Made by a program: the position numbers and the translations under genes. From contig OY829541.1 in assembly GCA_963691705.1 (NCBI GenBank), positions 13,324,564 to 13,388,563 of the forward strand: a stretch of DNA of 64,000 bases. The letters run 5' to 3'. Positions 52,733 to 63,476 of this stretch are shown here, piece after piece. A model generated the notes under the pieces. That model was not told where the DNA came from and did no database searches. It saw nothing but the letters and a program-made list of their open reading frames with translations. Each line of letters begins with the position of its first letter. The stretch's first letter is position 1. Source of the stretch: Viola odorata. Taxonomy: Eukaryota > Streptophyta > Magnoliopsida > Malpighiales > Violaceae.

Positions 52733-55000
52733 CTAAAGATTGGGCGGCACGTTGACCCCTCCTTGCTGAGCAGCCTTCCACTGGTAGAAACTGCTATCAT
52801 TAATGGCTGAGGCTCTCTTGTCGAAATACGCAGAAAGATCCTCAATACGGAGCTCCTCAACTCCATAATGATGCATCACGGCTTCTGACATGACTCCCCC
52901 ACCCTGCTCAAAGTACCAACGGTTCTTCTCAGCGTTAAGGGAGGCATCGGCAGATAGCTCGGCGTTTTTTTGTCTCTCCTGGCATAGGCTATTCTCCTCC
53001 TGAGAGAGGCGTAGGGCCAAATCAGCACGTTGTCTCTTCTCTTCCTCCAAAGCCAACTTAGCGGCCTCCAACTCTTGTTTCACCGCGATAACCTCTCCCC
53101 GAGCAGTCTCCATACCTTCGTTGGCAGCAGCAAGCGCAATTTCAAGACGCTGTCGTTCCTCCGACAGCCTGCTTACCTCTCCCCGCCCGTTAGCTGCAGC
53201 CCTGGCATTCTCCTCATCCATATAGTGAAGATGGCAAAGCATGGAAAACGTCTGAGAGCGAAGGAGATTGATGCGCCCCTGATCGCCCCGAGCCACAAAG
53301 GCATCTCTCTCTCTTGGAAGAGACAAAATCTCTGCTACCAGATAAGCGGTAGAGGAAAGCACGGTCTCATGATCGGCATCGGCAGGAAACTGCAGAATAC
53401 TATCCCTAAAAGAGCGCAAGCTGACATGATGAGTCGGCATGAGTGGAGAATCGTAAGGAGAAATACCGGCCATTAAGGCAGGAGCGGGCCCACCCCTCCC
53501 GATAGGTGGATGAGGCATCGGAACAAAGAACAACGCACCAGGAGAGGCTGGCCGGCTAGAGAGGCCTTCCGTGTTAGGCATCGAGACCTCGTTGCCTCCG
53601 GGCACCTCAGGATTAAGGGCATTAGAATCATAGCCCGTTGGGGTGTGCGCAGAATGAATCGGGGAGCCAGGAGGCACATGGGGTTCACCGCCAAAATCAG
53701 CGGGTTCCGGTTGATCAGCAGACATACCCCCGCCCCCAGGAACACTTGAACTATGATGGGCAGCCGAAGAAGAAGGGCTAGTCTGAAGATCATAGCGAGC
53801 CTTCTTCTGACGCTCGCGAAGGACATCTGCGATACCCATATCTCCCTTGGAGGTAGAGGGGGCAGAAGCAGCAACGACTTCCTAAATAAGGCAGAACGTG
53901 ATAAGGAAATCAGGTACAAAGAAAGACAAAGTCCCAAAAGTAAGAAAAATGCTCACCTGAGCGGTGGAGGACGCAAGAGGAATCCCAACAGGAATCGGAC
54001 CAACCGTAGCCTCTGAAGAAACAACAGTCTGGGACGAAACGGATGGGATAGCACGAGCTCTTCTAGGCCTTTTCTGTCTCACAACTCGAGCACCCGTAAC
54101 GCTAGAGGTGGCCTCCCCTTCCTCAGCGTTAGCGGCAGCAGCAGCCCTTTCTTCTTCGCCTCCTGTTTCCTCCTCCTTCGGAAATACTCGGGCTCCCAAC
54201 CAGGCGGAGGCACTGCACAATCACAAAACATTAGCGTTAGTACTTCTTGACAAACGCAAAAGAAAAAGGTTAAACACTCACCCTTCTTGCACTGTTCCAC
54301 GGGTAACCCGTTAGCCACTTTTCGGGCATCAACGCTAAAATCAAATTGAAGCAGCGTCTTCAACCAACCATCCTCCGGGTCGGAAAGGGGTTTCCGATGA
54401 CCCCAAGCCCCATCTTTAATTGTCTCGTTGAAGCCAGCCCTCCACAACGGCTCCGGCAGATCAACAATAAAAAATTCCTCTTTCCAGTGAGGAATAAATG
54501 ACTCAATACCCATAAGTTTCCAGGTAAAGGGTTTCAAAGAACCGTCTTCGTAGCGAGGCGATATCGAGATCACCTCCTTTACGGGAATATAACAGAAAAA
54601 TGTCATGGAGCAACGCTAAAGTGGGAGATTCTATCCCCTTGAAACGGCACAGTGCGGCAAAGGCATTAACAACGCAAATCCCGTTAGGACTTAACTGAGC
54701 CGGAGCCAGATCAGAATCAACCAACAATAATTTTACGAGCGGGTCAAGAGGGAGACGAAACCCATGATCGAAAAGCTTAGCGTACAGCATTCTACTATTT
54801 CCGGGCAAAATGTTGTTCAGTCGAAGCGACTCAGAAGCAGGATGCACGGGATATTCCTTGGGAAATCGTGCAGAAAACCCAGCAAGCCTACGGTTAATTA
54901 AGGGCAACGTGTACAAAGAAGTGGGAGTAGTATCAATTACTTCTTCCCCGGAGGACCTTTGGGGGTCTCCTTCTTCAGAGGATTTCTTAGTCCTAGCCAT
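52733..55000 (-). pseudogene. aORF-a of element T, three-exon antisense gene with compensating frameshifts
   Basis: ATG at 55000 (MARTKKSSEEGDPQ). Exon 1 55000-54282, intron 54281-54213 (GTGAG, TACTAAC branch-like site, TGTGCAG), exon 2 54212-53957, intron 53956-53882 (GTGAG, ATTTAG), exon 3 53881-52733. Total 2124 nt, 707 aa. Exon 1 is a paralogue of aORF-b exon 1: LLVDSDLAPAQLSPNGICVV against NPAQITPSSWCAVYAF, and PHWKEEFFIVDLPEPLW against DWKSSFFVLELPSRLW. The homologous reading changes frame near 54603, and a second shift in early exon 2 restores it. Exon 2 is basic/acidic (VVRQKRPRRARA), exon 3 Pro-rich then coiled coil. A TATA-like TAAATAC (about 55107-55114) and a G-box (55213-55218) lie upstream. 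Confidence 0.72.
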
Positions 55001-55628
55001 GGCCAACAAAGAAGAAACAAGGAGAAAAGAAAAAGACATGTACCTTTGTACCTTCGTGAAAGAGAACGCGAGGAGTCTTGAACCAGAAAGAGAGAGCGGC
55101 GCAAAAGTATTTATCCAAAGGCAACAGCGTATAAGGAAAAGATAGGAAAAGAAAAGAGGGTAGAAGAAACAATAAGTATAACTCTGAAAGGACACGACCA
55201 ATCAGCGGCAGACACGTGGTGAAGTAGCGCGTCATAAAATAAGGCACGCGCCAGAAGGTGCAAATTTGAAACTAGGACGAAACGCTTCTGCATTCGCAAC
55301 TCCCTAGGAGACGCTTGCTCCAAACGCCTCTCTATAGAAGGACACGTGTCTTCTTTCATCATTACCCTTCAAGTCGCATTAAATGAGGGACAGGGGGATT
55401 GATTAAAAAACATAAAAAGCAGCGCTGGCCTTGCCAAACGACGCGATAGTACGAAGAAAATAAAGAAGGAATAACGGCAACATCACGACGAATCATCCAG
55501 AACGACAAAGGATACAAGGCGTTAGCATTATTACAAGAGAAATAATGTTCGAATGGGTTTTCAAGAAATAATAAAAGAAGAGACGACAACAAGAAAAGCA
55601 AGGAAAGGCCCAGGCACCATCGCTAACG
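55001..55628. other. Spacer between aORF-a and aORF-b of element T
   Basis: Non-coding. It contains the aORF-a upstream region with two G-boxes (CACGTG at 55213-55218 and 55343-55348). Homology with Tat copy 2 begins near 55235. Confidence 0.5.
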
Positions 55629-57748
55629 TTAGGCTTTCTCCCTCGAAGGGTTAGAAGAACCGCTGCCACCTTTGCTAATCTCACCCATCACGAGAGAGAT
55701 GTAATCAGCTACCTGGGCTGGATCCAAAGGGTCACCTTTGAAACGGGACGCAAACCCAGAAACGAAGGCCTCCAGAACCCTTTTCCTCCATAACTCTTCC
55801 TCTAATGGCGCCCTAGCAGCCCCCTCATCCCGAGAGAGCATCTCTTCGCGAAGAAGGAGAATCTTCTTCTTTGCTAGCGCCAATTCCGCCTCCAGAACCT
55901 CTATCTTGGCTCTCCCGATAGACTTTTCCCTGTCCAAATCCGTTTGGGATGATTCACAGAGGCGCGTCAGCAACCTAGAATGCTCCACCGCCTTCTCAAG
56001 CTGCACCTTCGCAGCACTCAATGCGCTGGAAAAATTGCGGGACTCACGATCGTGAATTTCGAATTGATAATTCAGATGGCGGAAGAAGTCCAGAGAATCA
56101 TTCAGAACGTGGCGAAAGCGTGCCGAGGGAGAAAGTTGGAGAAATTCCTCTTTCTCTTTTTTCGAACTCAGCATCTCTCCTACCAAGGGTGCAGTAAACT
56201 CATCTCGAGAAAAAGGTTAGGGAACCCCGACAGCGCGAAGGGCATCAAAGCAAAACCCTGCAAGATTCATACGGTAGGCCGGGACCCCATTAGGGCCAAG
56301 ATTGATCGAGGAAGGCGTAGAAGAGCCCTGAGGAAAAGTACTCTTGAGAGGAGTAAAAAACAGCTGCGGAGTAACCACAGGCGGTAGCTCAGCAGTCTAA
56401 TCCGCCACAGGAGGTGTGACCACTATGTCAAGAATGCAGTGAGCAATTGGAGAGTCGGGAGCGTCAGCCGTGGGTGGAGGACATTCCATCGGCGAGGCCT
56501 CTCCCTCAGTAGAACGAGTTTTCTCCAACGCCTCAACGGCTCCCGTTAGCTGAGAGGCGCCTGCCTCAGACGAAACAGCAGGCGTAGAAACAGTTGCCAC
56601 ATCCATAGGAGATGTCCCGGTAGCTTGCCCACTAGAGGCCACTCGAAGTTTTTTCTGACGCTGGGAAGCAGCTAGGGAAGAAGCATGGCAAAGGTCTGAC
56701 TTGGCATCCGCATCCTCATCATCGCTAGTAATTACCGTCGTTGCGACAGGCCTGGAGTCCGTCCCCGTGCGACGCTCCGGTAGCCAATTTTCCACAAAGC
56801 GAGAAGTTCGAACAGAGCTAACGGGCCTTCGCCCTCCCCGGCCAACGGTTTTAGTTCTCTTCCTCGGAGGAGGAGCGTCACCCCGACTTGAGCCCTCGGC
56901 CGAAGGCGAGGCTGGCAAAGTTTGAAGCGGTGTTACGTTCAGAGGTGCACCAGGGTCACCTGGGAATCAACCGTTAGCCTCCTATAGCAAACAAAGCGTG
57001 CAAGGACTAAAGAAACGAAAACATGGAAAGAAATAGGCTCACCCATAACACACTCTTCCAGAGGCTTGAACAGAGCAAAGGCACGAATACGGTAGTGGGT
57101 ATTCTCGTCTAACAAAGCGTTAGCCTGGTCCAGCTCAGTTCTGGACAAAATCGCGGGATTTGTCCAAACGGGACCTGCCAGTTCTTGATTGAAATTGATA
57201 CGCCACAAACGTGACGGTAGCTCCAGAACAAAGAAGCTGCTCTTCCAATCAGCTACACCCCTCTTGAAGCCGTGAAAACGTTGCCAAAATGACTGCACGA
57301 GCGCATCATCCCACCGGGGAGTAATCTCGATTAAACAATTGTAGCAAATCATGCTAAAGAATTTGCGAAACAAAGTGATAGATGGGGCAAAAATGTTATT
57401 CAACTCGCAAGCGCGAAGAAAAGCATACACCGCACACCAAGAGGAAGGAGTTATCTGGGCAGGATTAAGGCTATACTCCCGCAGCAGAGTTAGTATCGAC
57501 TCATGAACGGGAAAGCGGAAACCATAAAGGAACATTTTAAAATAAAGAAGCCTACTGTGGCCCCACCCTGGATTATGAAGCCGCATATCACTTCCGGGAA
57601 TAGAAGGCTCATGCCCAGGAGGAAAGGTAATACCATGTTCCTCCAGTTCGGCTTTCAGAACCACATCGCAGGTAAAAATACTCGGTGATTGGGCGACCTC
57701 GGGATCCATGGGCCTAGAGATAATCTAGCGAGGTCTATTCCAAGCCAT
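55629..57748 (-). pseudogene. aORF-b of element T, two exons, three stops
   Basis: Exon 1 57748-57043, intron 57042-56960 (83 bp, same boundaries as the other copies), exon 2 56959-55629; 679 codons. Stops by comparison with copy 2: codon 8 is TAG for CAG, a TAG for TCG near 56398, a TAA for CAA near 56220. Otherwise the same globular domain, linker and coiled coil as in copy 2, with one copy of the 18-residue coiled-coil unit. Its upstream G-box is mutated to CACGTA. The protein cannot be made at full length. Confidence 0.82.
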
Positions 57749-58243
57749 AGCAAACCAACAAAAAGGAAATCTGAGAAGGGACGGATTGATACCTTAAAGG
57801 AGAAGAATCCCAGAGAAATCGGCGGACAGTGGCGAACGGCCGAAAAGATATTCGGGGAAGAAGACGAAGGGAGACAAAAAGGAAAATTCGAAGCGAGGGC
57901 AAAAGTTTTGAGAAATTGGAGAATAGCCCTTCTTAAAGGATAAAAATGCCACCGCATTAATTGAGTTACCAATCGTACGAAGACGCGTGTAAAAGAAGTT
58001 GGCCACGTAGAAGCGCATTAAAGAAATTTGGAAAAGAGAAGTTATCCGTCGAAACTTCCCAAAAGGGCGAGACAGTATTGACCCGGTTAAAGTAACCGCA
58101 AAGCGATTGCCTCAGTCCGGACAACCGCTTACGTTAGCTATCCACAAGAATCAGCAGGCTAACGGGAATAATGACAAAATTGAAAAGGCAGAAAACATCA
58201 GTTTATTCATAAAACGCCAATAGGCGGGTACAAGGCAAAACGG
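57749..58243. other. Spacer between aORF-b and ORFc of element T
   Basis: Non-coding; equivalent of 5637-6133 and 32789-33287. Confidence 0.5.
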
Positions 58244-58666
58244 CTAATCCTCATCAGGCCAATAAATACCGTGGTGATAGACCCCGTCATCATCAAGGAA
58301 TGGCATCTTCCCGTTAGCATTCGGGATAGGCTGGTCTGCCTCCTTTTCGGGGCAGGACCCTGACGGGCATGATTTTCCTTTGGCACTCGAATCTGCCAAC
58401 CCCGCACCAGCACTGATGGGAAAATCCTCATTCAGCGAGCAATTCGGGGAAGAAAAACGTTTGCTGCCCTCTTGAACAGCAGAACCAGAAGGAGCCAAAG
58501 TTGTAAAGGGCGTCTGGGAAGTCCGTTTCCCCTGCTTCTTACGACCCTTTCGGCGGACCGGAGGCCTCCATGGTGGCGAAGGAGGGGGATGATCTGAGTC
58601 CGGCGAAGTCGGAGGAGTCGGCAAAGAATCACGATCCATGGAACTCAAAAAGTAAAAATCTGCCAT
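58244..58666 (-). CDS. ORFc of element T
   Basis: 140 aa, MADFYFLSSMDRD to YWPDED, intact. TATATAA (58732-58738, minus strand) lies about 66 bp upstream. Substitutions against copies 1 and 2 are scattered and the frame is kept. Function unknown; see the other copies for composition. Confidence 0.65.
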   Translation of the reverse strand: MADFYFLSSMDRDSLPTPPTSPDSDHPPPSPPWRPPVRRKGRKKQGKRTSQTPFTTLAPSGSAVQEGSKRFSSPNCSLNEDFPISAGAGLADSSAKGKSCPSGSCPEKEADQPIPNANGKMPFLDDDGVYHHGIYWPDED

Positions 58667-59149
58667 GTGACCTGCAAAAGCAAAAAAGAAGAAAAGGATG
58701 AAGATGAACAAGAAAGGAAAACCACACTCCCTTATATAGCCGAAGGAGCGCTTCGATCCATGAAAAATCAATTAAGACATTTGGGAAGATAACTGCAAGT
58801 GCAGAATCCGATCCATCGCAGACACCTCTGCTCGTTAAACGCACCAATCAAAGGGCACCAAAGAACCGCCCAACCACCTGCCACTGAAAAGATGGCCCTG
58901 TAACAGTCAAGACAGAGCATTCATTGCTAAACCCTGGAACCCGACCACTGCAGTACAATGTCCCGAGGAAGACCCATTTTCGGTTGGGCTCATGACAAAT
59001 ATTTCCAACCAATAAAGCAAGCAACCAAGTAAGAAGAAGAGAAGACTTGGGAAAAAGCAAAGACAAGTTATTTATTTATGGCCAGGTGGCCTTAACGTTC
59101 GAATATATACAAAAAACATAAGAAAAACAGCGAGAAGTGAAACCAGCGA
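58667..59149. other. Spacer between ORFc and ORFd of element T
   Basis: Non-coding; contains the ORFc TATA box, the shared ATGAGCCCAACYGAAAATG-like motif near 58975-58993 (minus strand) and the ORFd poly(A) signal. Confidence 0.5.
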
Positions 59150-59533
59150 TCAGACATTGGACCCCACATCATCGTCCCCTGGCGCAATGGGAACCTCCTT
59201 TAAAGCTTCAGCGACGGAGGTCAGTTCGGAAGAACAAGCTCTCATGCCCTTTAGGCAGCAGGCCAGCAGATCTTTCCTCTACTGCAGCATCGAAGCCACC
59301 ACGTCAAGGTGAGCGCTGGCAGTGGCCAGTTTCTCCAAGCTCTCTAAGGGGTTGAAATCCTCCAGAGTGATCCCTAGTTGTCTAGACAGAATAGGGGTTA
59401 ACACCCCCTGCAACTCTAGGACATCCTCGGAGGTCTTGGTGATCATCCTCTCCAGGAAGCCGATATCACCCTCAGTAAGATTCTTCAGGGTCAGAGTTTT
59501 GGAGATCAGGAAATTGCGAGTCAGTTCATCCAT
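59150..59533 (-). pseudogene. ORFd of element T, one stop
   Basis: The 127-codon frame of the other copies is kept from MDELTRNFLI to the end, except for a TAG at codon 85 (near 59281) where copies 1 and 2 have CAG. The TATA box (59594-59600) is intact. Confidence 0.7.
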
Positions 59534-59725
59534 GGCGGAATGTGAAAAGAAAGAACGTGAAAATACGAAGAAATTGGCGCAGAAAAACCTCTGATTTATA
59601 GATTCTGACAAAAACCGTCAGGGTCATCTGACGACGCAAACCTCCACGGTACTTAGAAGAACTCTCCGTCAGAGAAGGAACGATAGCCCTTGGTAAACAC
59701 TCGGGCTCATTTTCAGTTGGGCTTA

Positions 59726-60297
59726 TGATAACAATTCTCCTAAAAGAAAGGGTATTTTCGTCTATCACCCAGTGGGATGAGGCCTAGCTACTGTTTCACA
59801 CCACCGCGGTAGGGACAACATCGCTACCTTCCCCAAAGGCTAATGCTACAAGGGCTAATGGGTCCCTATCGGCTCCTCTCACGGACCTCACGGATGGCTC
59901 AAGGAGTTATCTTACCCCCAGAGGAAACCACGCGTCAGGAATATCGCTCCAGCCGTTATCCTACCGTGGCAATATCTACCTACATACCTACCGCCAAGGT
60001 AGCGTATCGTGTTAAGGGCGAACCACATACCCTAACGCGAGCGATAGCTCCATATCCGTTTACACGGGTGGGAACGCCCCTTTTCTTCTATAAATACCTC
60101 CCCCACAAAGGAGGCAGGTAAGCATACTCAACTAGCCAAAACTCTGCTAATTTCAGTACACATACTGACTTAAGCATCGGAGTGTTTCCGCCGGAGGCCC
60201 CCTCTGGCGCATCGCAGGTACTGTGGACCGTCGCGCACACTGATCTGAGAAGAGCCGCTCCGCCATACATCCTTCGGCAGAAGACAAATAATTATCA
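59726..60297 (+). repeat. 3' LTR of element T
   Basis: 572 bp, TGATAACAATTC to AATTATCA, TATAAATA at 60089-60096. No canonical polypurine tract precedes it; the flank reads TTTTCAGTTGGGCTTA as in copies 1 and 2. Confidence 0.9.
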
Positions 60298-60302
60298 ATA
60301 CC

Positions 60303-62053
60303 GATTCGTCTTTCCCTCGTGATTAGCATTCCTATCAAACTGCCACGGTCGTCCAAGTAAGACATGGCTAGAACGCATGGGCACAACATCACAAAGAATC
60401 TCGTCCTTGTACTTTTCGATAGAGAACGCGACTAATACTTGCCTTGTCACCTTCAAACCGCTGCCATCGTTCAGTCACTGTAAAGAATAAGGCTTCGGAT
60501 GCTTAGTGGTTGACAAACCCATCTTGTGCACCAATAAAGTACTTGCACAATTCGTGCAACTACCATTATCTATGATCATCGAACACCTCTTCTTCTCGAT
60601 TATACAACGAGTGTGAAATAGATTTTCACGTTGTTCCTCTACACTCTCTTCGGTCTTGGCCTGAGCACTGAGATTCCTCCTAATTACAAGATTCAGACCG
60701 TACTCATCTTCATCTTCTTCATCCGAACTAGTCCGTTCTCTCCCTTCTTCAAACCCTTTGGTTTCGTCCACCTCACACTCATCCTCTGACTCCATATCAC
60801 CATTCTCCCGAATTATGAGGGTTCTTTTATTCGGACACTCAGATTGCTTGTGACCTCTCCCGAAGCACTTGAAATAAACAATGTCCTTTGTGGGGATTCG
60901 GTTGCCCGAATTATTGGAGGAACCACTGTTGTTAAAAGTCTTCGGCGATGCTTGGGTACCCGTCACACCCTTATTCCCATAATTCTGCGGTGAGACCCTA
61001 GGTGATTCCTTCATACCTTTACCATCCTTCACCCACGGCATCTTCTTCCAAGACGCAGCCTTTGTGCTGGTCGTGCTTGACGAGGTATAGGAAGACCTCG
61101 CCTTGCGTTGTCTTTCTATCTTAATCGCCATGTTTAGCATCTCTTGGAGAATGGTGTAATGCGTCAACTCTAATGCATTAGCTATCTCTCGGTGGAGTCC
61201 GTTAATAAACCGTGCCATAGTGTCTTCCTCCTCCTCAACCATTTGCGCTCTAGTCAGCGCTATCTCCAAGTCATTGAAGTACTTACTCATGCTCCTACGA
61301 CCTTGAGTCATGGTCTGCAGACGTTGGTGTAGGTCGCGCTGAAAATAAGTAGGCATAAATCGTTGCCTCATTAAACTTGTCATTTGCTCCCAACTCTCAA
61401 CAAGTCTGACTTGCACTCTTGCCCTTATCTTGTTTATGTTATCCCACCAATGTAGTGCATAACTAGTAAACTCAACCGAGGCCAACTTAACCTTCTTTTC
61501 CTCTGAGTAGTTATGGCAAAGAAAAATCAGCTCCATCTTCCTCTCCCATATCAAGTAGGCATTCGGATCATCCTTGCCATCAAAGGGAGGAATCTTCATC
61601 TTAATGCTACCCAAATTGGAATCAACCCTTTCCTCACGCCTAGATTGCAGCTCATAACCTCGGTCACGCCCATCGTTGTCAAACTCCTCAAACTCATGCT
61701 CCTCGAATCTTGGCGCGAAAGGTGCTCGCTGTTGTGGTCTGCACGGTCGATTAGCTTCGATCCTTATGGGTCCAGTAGTAAACTGCAAGCCATCATCTTC
61801 TCCTCCACCAAACAAATCCTTCTACTGACTCCCTAGTCACACCATTCCCATATATATGTCCTGCGTTACCGGGATTAATGACTTGGGAGTAATGCGGAAT
61901 ATTCGTAGTAATTGATCGAATGGGATTCTTCTTCTTTGCTGAGGACTGTTTATCAACCTCCAATTCATCCAACCGCCTAAGAACCTATTATAGAATCTCT
62001 TCCATGCCTGGAGTCTTAGGTTCCTCTCCGCTCTTATCTAAATGGTTTGACAT
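60303..62053 (-). pseudogene. gag and protease start of chromovirus E
   Basis: ATG at 62053 (MSNHLDKSGEEPK), stops soon after, then a long open stretch (61815-60475). Capsid core: KIPPFDGKDDPNAYLIWERK, YALHWWDNINKI, RQRFMPTYFQRDLHQRL. The zinc knuckle reads YFKCFGRGHKQSEC, so its first Cys is lost. Protease active site IIDNGSCTNCASTLLVHKM follows. A TGA after PYSLQ (60475) breaks the frame. The sequence then runs to the ATACC duplication and element T. Confidence 0.85.
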
Positions 62054-62765
62054 TCCTGAAATCACCAAAAGTAACAATACCAGAGTAAAATTTTCTAACA
62101 CTCCCTCACGTGTTCACTCTCGTGTTTAGCTCTCTATTAATCTCACCAAAATTCTCACAAAAATTTTCTTCAATTGTTCAGTCGCTAAAAGACTCAAGAA
62201 TTCCAAGGAAAAGCTTCCAATAAGACTCTCAAAAACAACTAGCTCCAAAACAATTTAGATGTAAAGTGATTGAGTAATTGCAAGAACAATCAATTAAACA
62301 AATACTCTACTGGAATAAAAATCAGCGTATAGGAATCAAGGAAAGCTCAAAATGACACGAAAGGACTCAAATAATTCACAAAACCATGAATGAAGGGGTG
62401 ATGCGACTCAGGGATTTGATCTTGCTTCTTCAATAACTATCAATTGTCACCACCAAATTGAGCAATTCTTTTTGCAGTAGCTCTGTAATACCTCATAGTA
62501 TTTTGTTTTTTATTTATTTTTTTATTTTGATTTTTGTTTAATAAACTGAGATACATAATAAATTAGCTACGACTCTTTTTGGATTTTTGTGACTCTTTTT
62601 GACAGAAAAATAATCTAGATTAATGACAAAATAAATCGCACAAGACACTACTTGATCTAGAACCCTAGATCGACTCAACGAACAAATTAACGTAAAAGGA
62701 TAGTTACCAATCTTACAAAGAAAACATAAAACGTAAAAGGATAGTTACCAAACTTGAACGCCTTT
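62054..62765 (-). other. 5' leader of chromovirus E
   Basis: About 0.7 kb, AT-rich, no ORF. Its end has AACACGTGAGGGAGTGTTAG and GGTGATTTCAG just before the ATG, the same plan as the leaders of N, C and H. Confidence 0.55.
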
Positions 62766-62777
62766 GCTCCGCTACCA
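62766..62777 (-). other. Primer binding site of chromovirus E
   Basis: TGGTAGCGGAGC on the minus strand, identical to that of element N. Confidence 0.75.
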
Positions 62778-62779
62778 AC

Positions 62780-63169
62780 TGTTACAACAATCAACGATTA
62801 CAAGGTTTGATTTCCCAAAGAGAGATAGGGAGGAGTACTCTCAACTCAAATTATCTCTCTCAAGGAAGGAAAGGGTGATTTTAGGGGTGAAGGGGAGAAG
62901 TATTCTCACTCTACAATTCACTTACGATCTAAACTAATGAAAATAGTAGCTAAGTTCGGTATTTATACTAAGTCACAAAATTAGCAAAACGGCCTTGTTA
63001 TGAAAGCGCCCTTGGTGAGGGACACGTTTCCATGGAAGTTCAAGACCTTAAGGTGGGTTGTCTAGGCCCATTTCTCCCGATAGGTTTTTCCCGATAACAC
63101 TTCGGGGTGGAAGAGTTTCATGGTATATATGGCCTAGGCTTCGCCCAAAGGTTATCGGGTTGGCGCGGT
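62780..63169 (-). repeat. 5' LTR of chromovirus E (U3 start unclear)
   Basis: On the minus strand it ends GATTGTTGTAACA just before the primer site and has TATAAATA near 62965. Its R-U5 part (TACTCCTCCCTATCTCTC) is similar to the LTR of N at 45257. The upstream end meets family G sequence at about 63170. Confidence 0.65.
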
Positions 63170-63476
63170 GATACGATCCCTAGTTGCCCGAGGTTCGTAG
63201 CACGTAATTCCCGATCTAGTTCACGCCTGAATTTGCAACGATGTGGAAGAATAACTCTCTTGAGCGTTTGACCCTGCTAATAACCTGTACTAGTCAACCT
63301 AAATCAAGCAAGAAAGGATCTTGATTCAAAACCCTAACCTTGTATTCAACCTGTGAATAGAAACCTAGGTGAAGCGACTCAATGAAGTGGACTTTCGGTT
63401 TTACTTGTTGATCTATTCGAGAGTCCGATCTCAAATAAGAACAAGGTTCAAGACTGAACAATTGAGAGAAAGTTCT
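63170..63476 (-). repeat. LTR fragment of family G, second copy
   Basis: Homologous to 28002-28310 over its whole length. It is cut at 63476 by the start of LTR I: the family G text continues CTCTGA at 28310 but changes to TGATGCGAAT here. Confidence 0.7.

Larger units (their letters stand above)
38123..60297 (+). mobile_element. Full-length Tat-like Ty3/gypsy element T
   Basis: Two 572-bp LTRs (38123-38694 and 59726-60297) and a perfect target duplication ATACC (38118-38122 and 60298-60302) define it. It spans 22,175 bp including the nested element N; without N and one CGAGG it is about 15.3 kb. Plus strand: LTR, primer site, gag-pol in one frame, tandem-repeat region, LTR. Minus strand, between pol and the 3' LTR: aORF-a, aORF-b, ORFc, ORFd. 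The two RNase H domains and the antisense ORFs mark the Tat lineage. The LTRs differ at roughly 12 positions. Confidence 0.92.
35335..63169 (-). mobile_element. Chromovirus-like element E, minus strand, split by element T
   Basis: Read on the minus strand: 5' LTR (63169-62780, start unclear), primer binding site, leader, gag and protease start (62053-60303), then the insertion of T with its ATACC duplication, then protease end, RT, RNase H and integrase (38122-35335). The integrase tail and the 3' LTR are missing where Tat copy 2 begins. The reading joins sense-for-sense across T by comparison with the uninterrupted sister H (around 29355). Many stops make it inactive. Confidence 0.85.
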
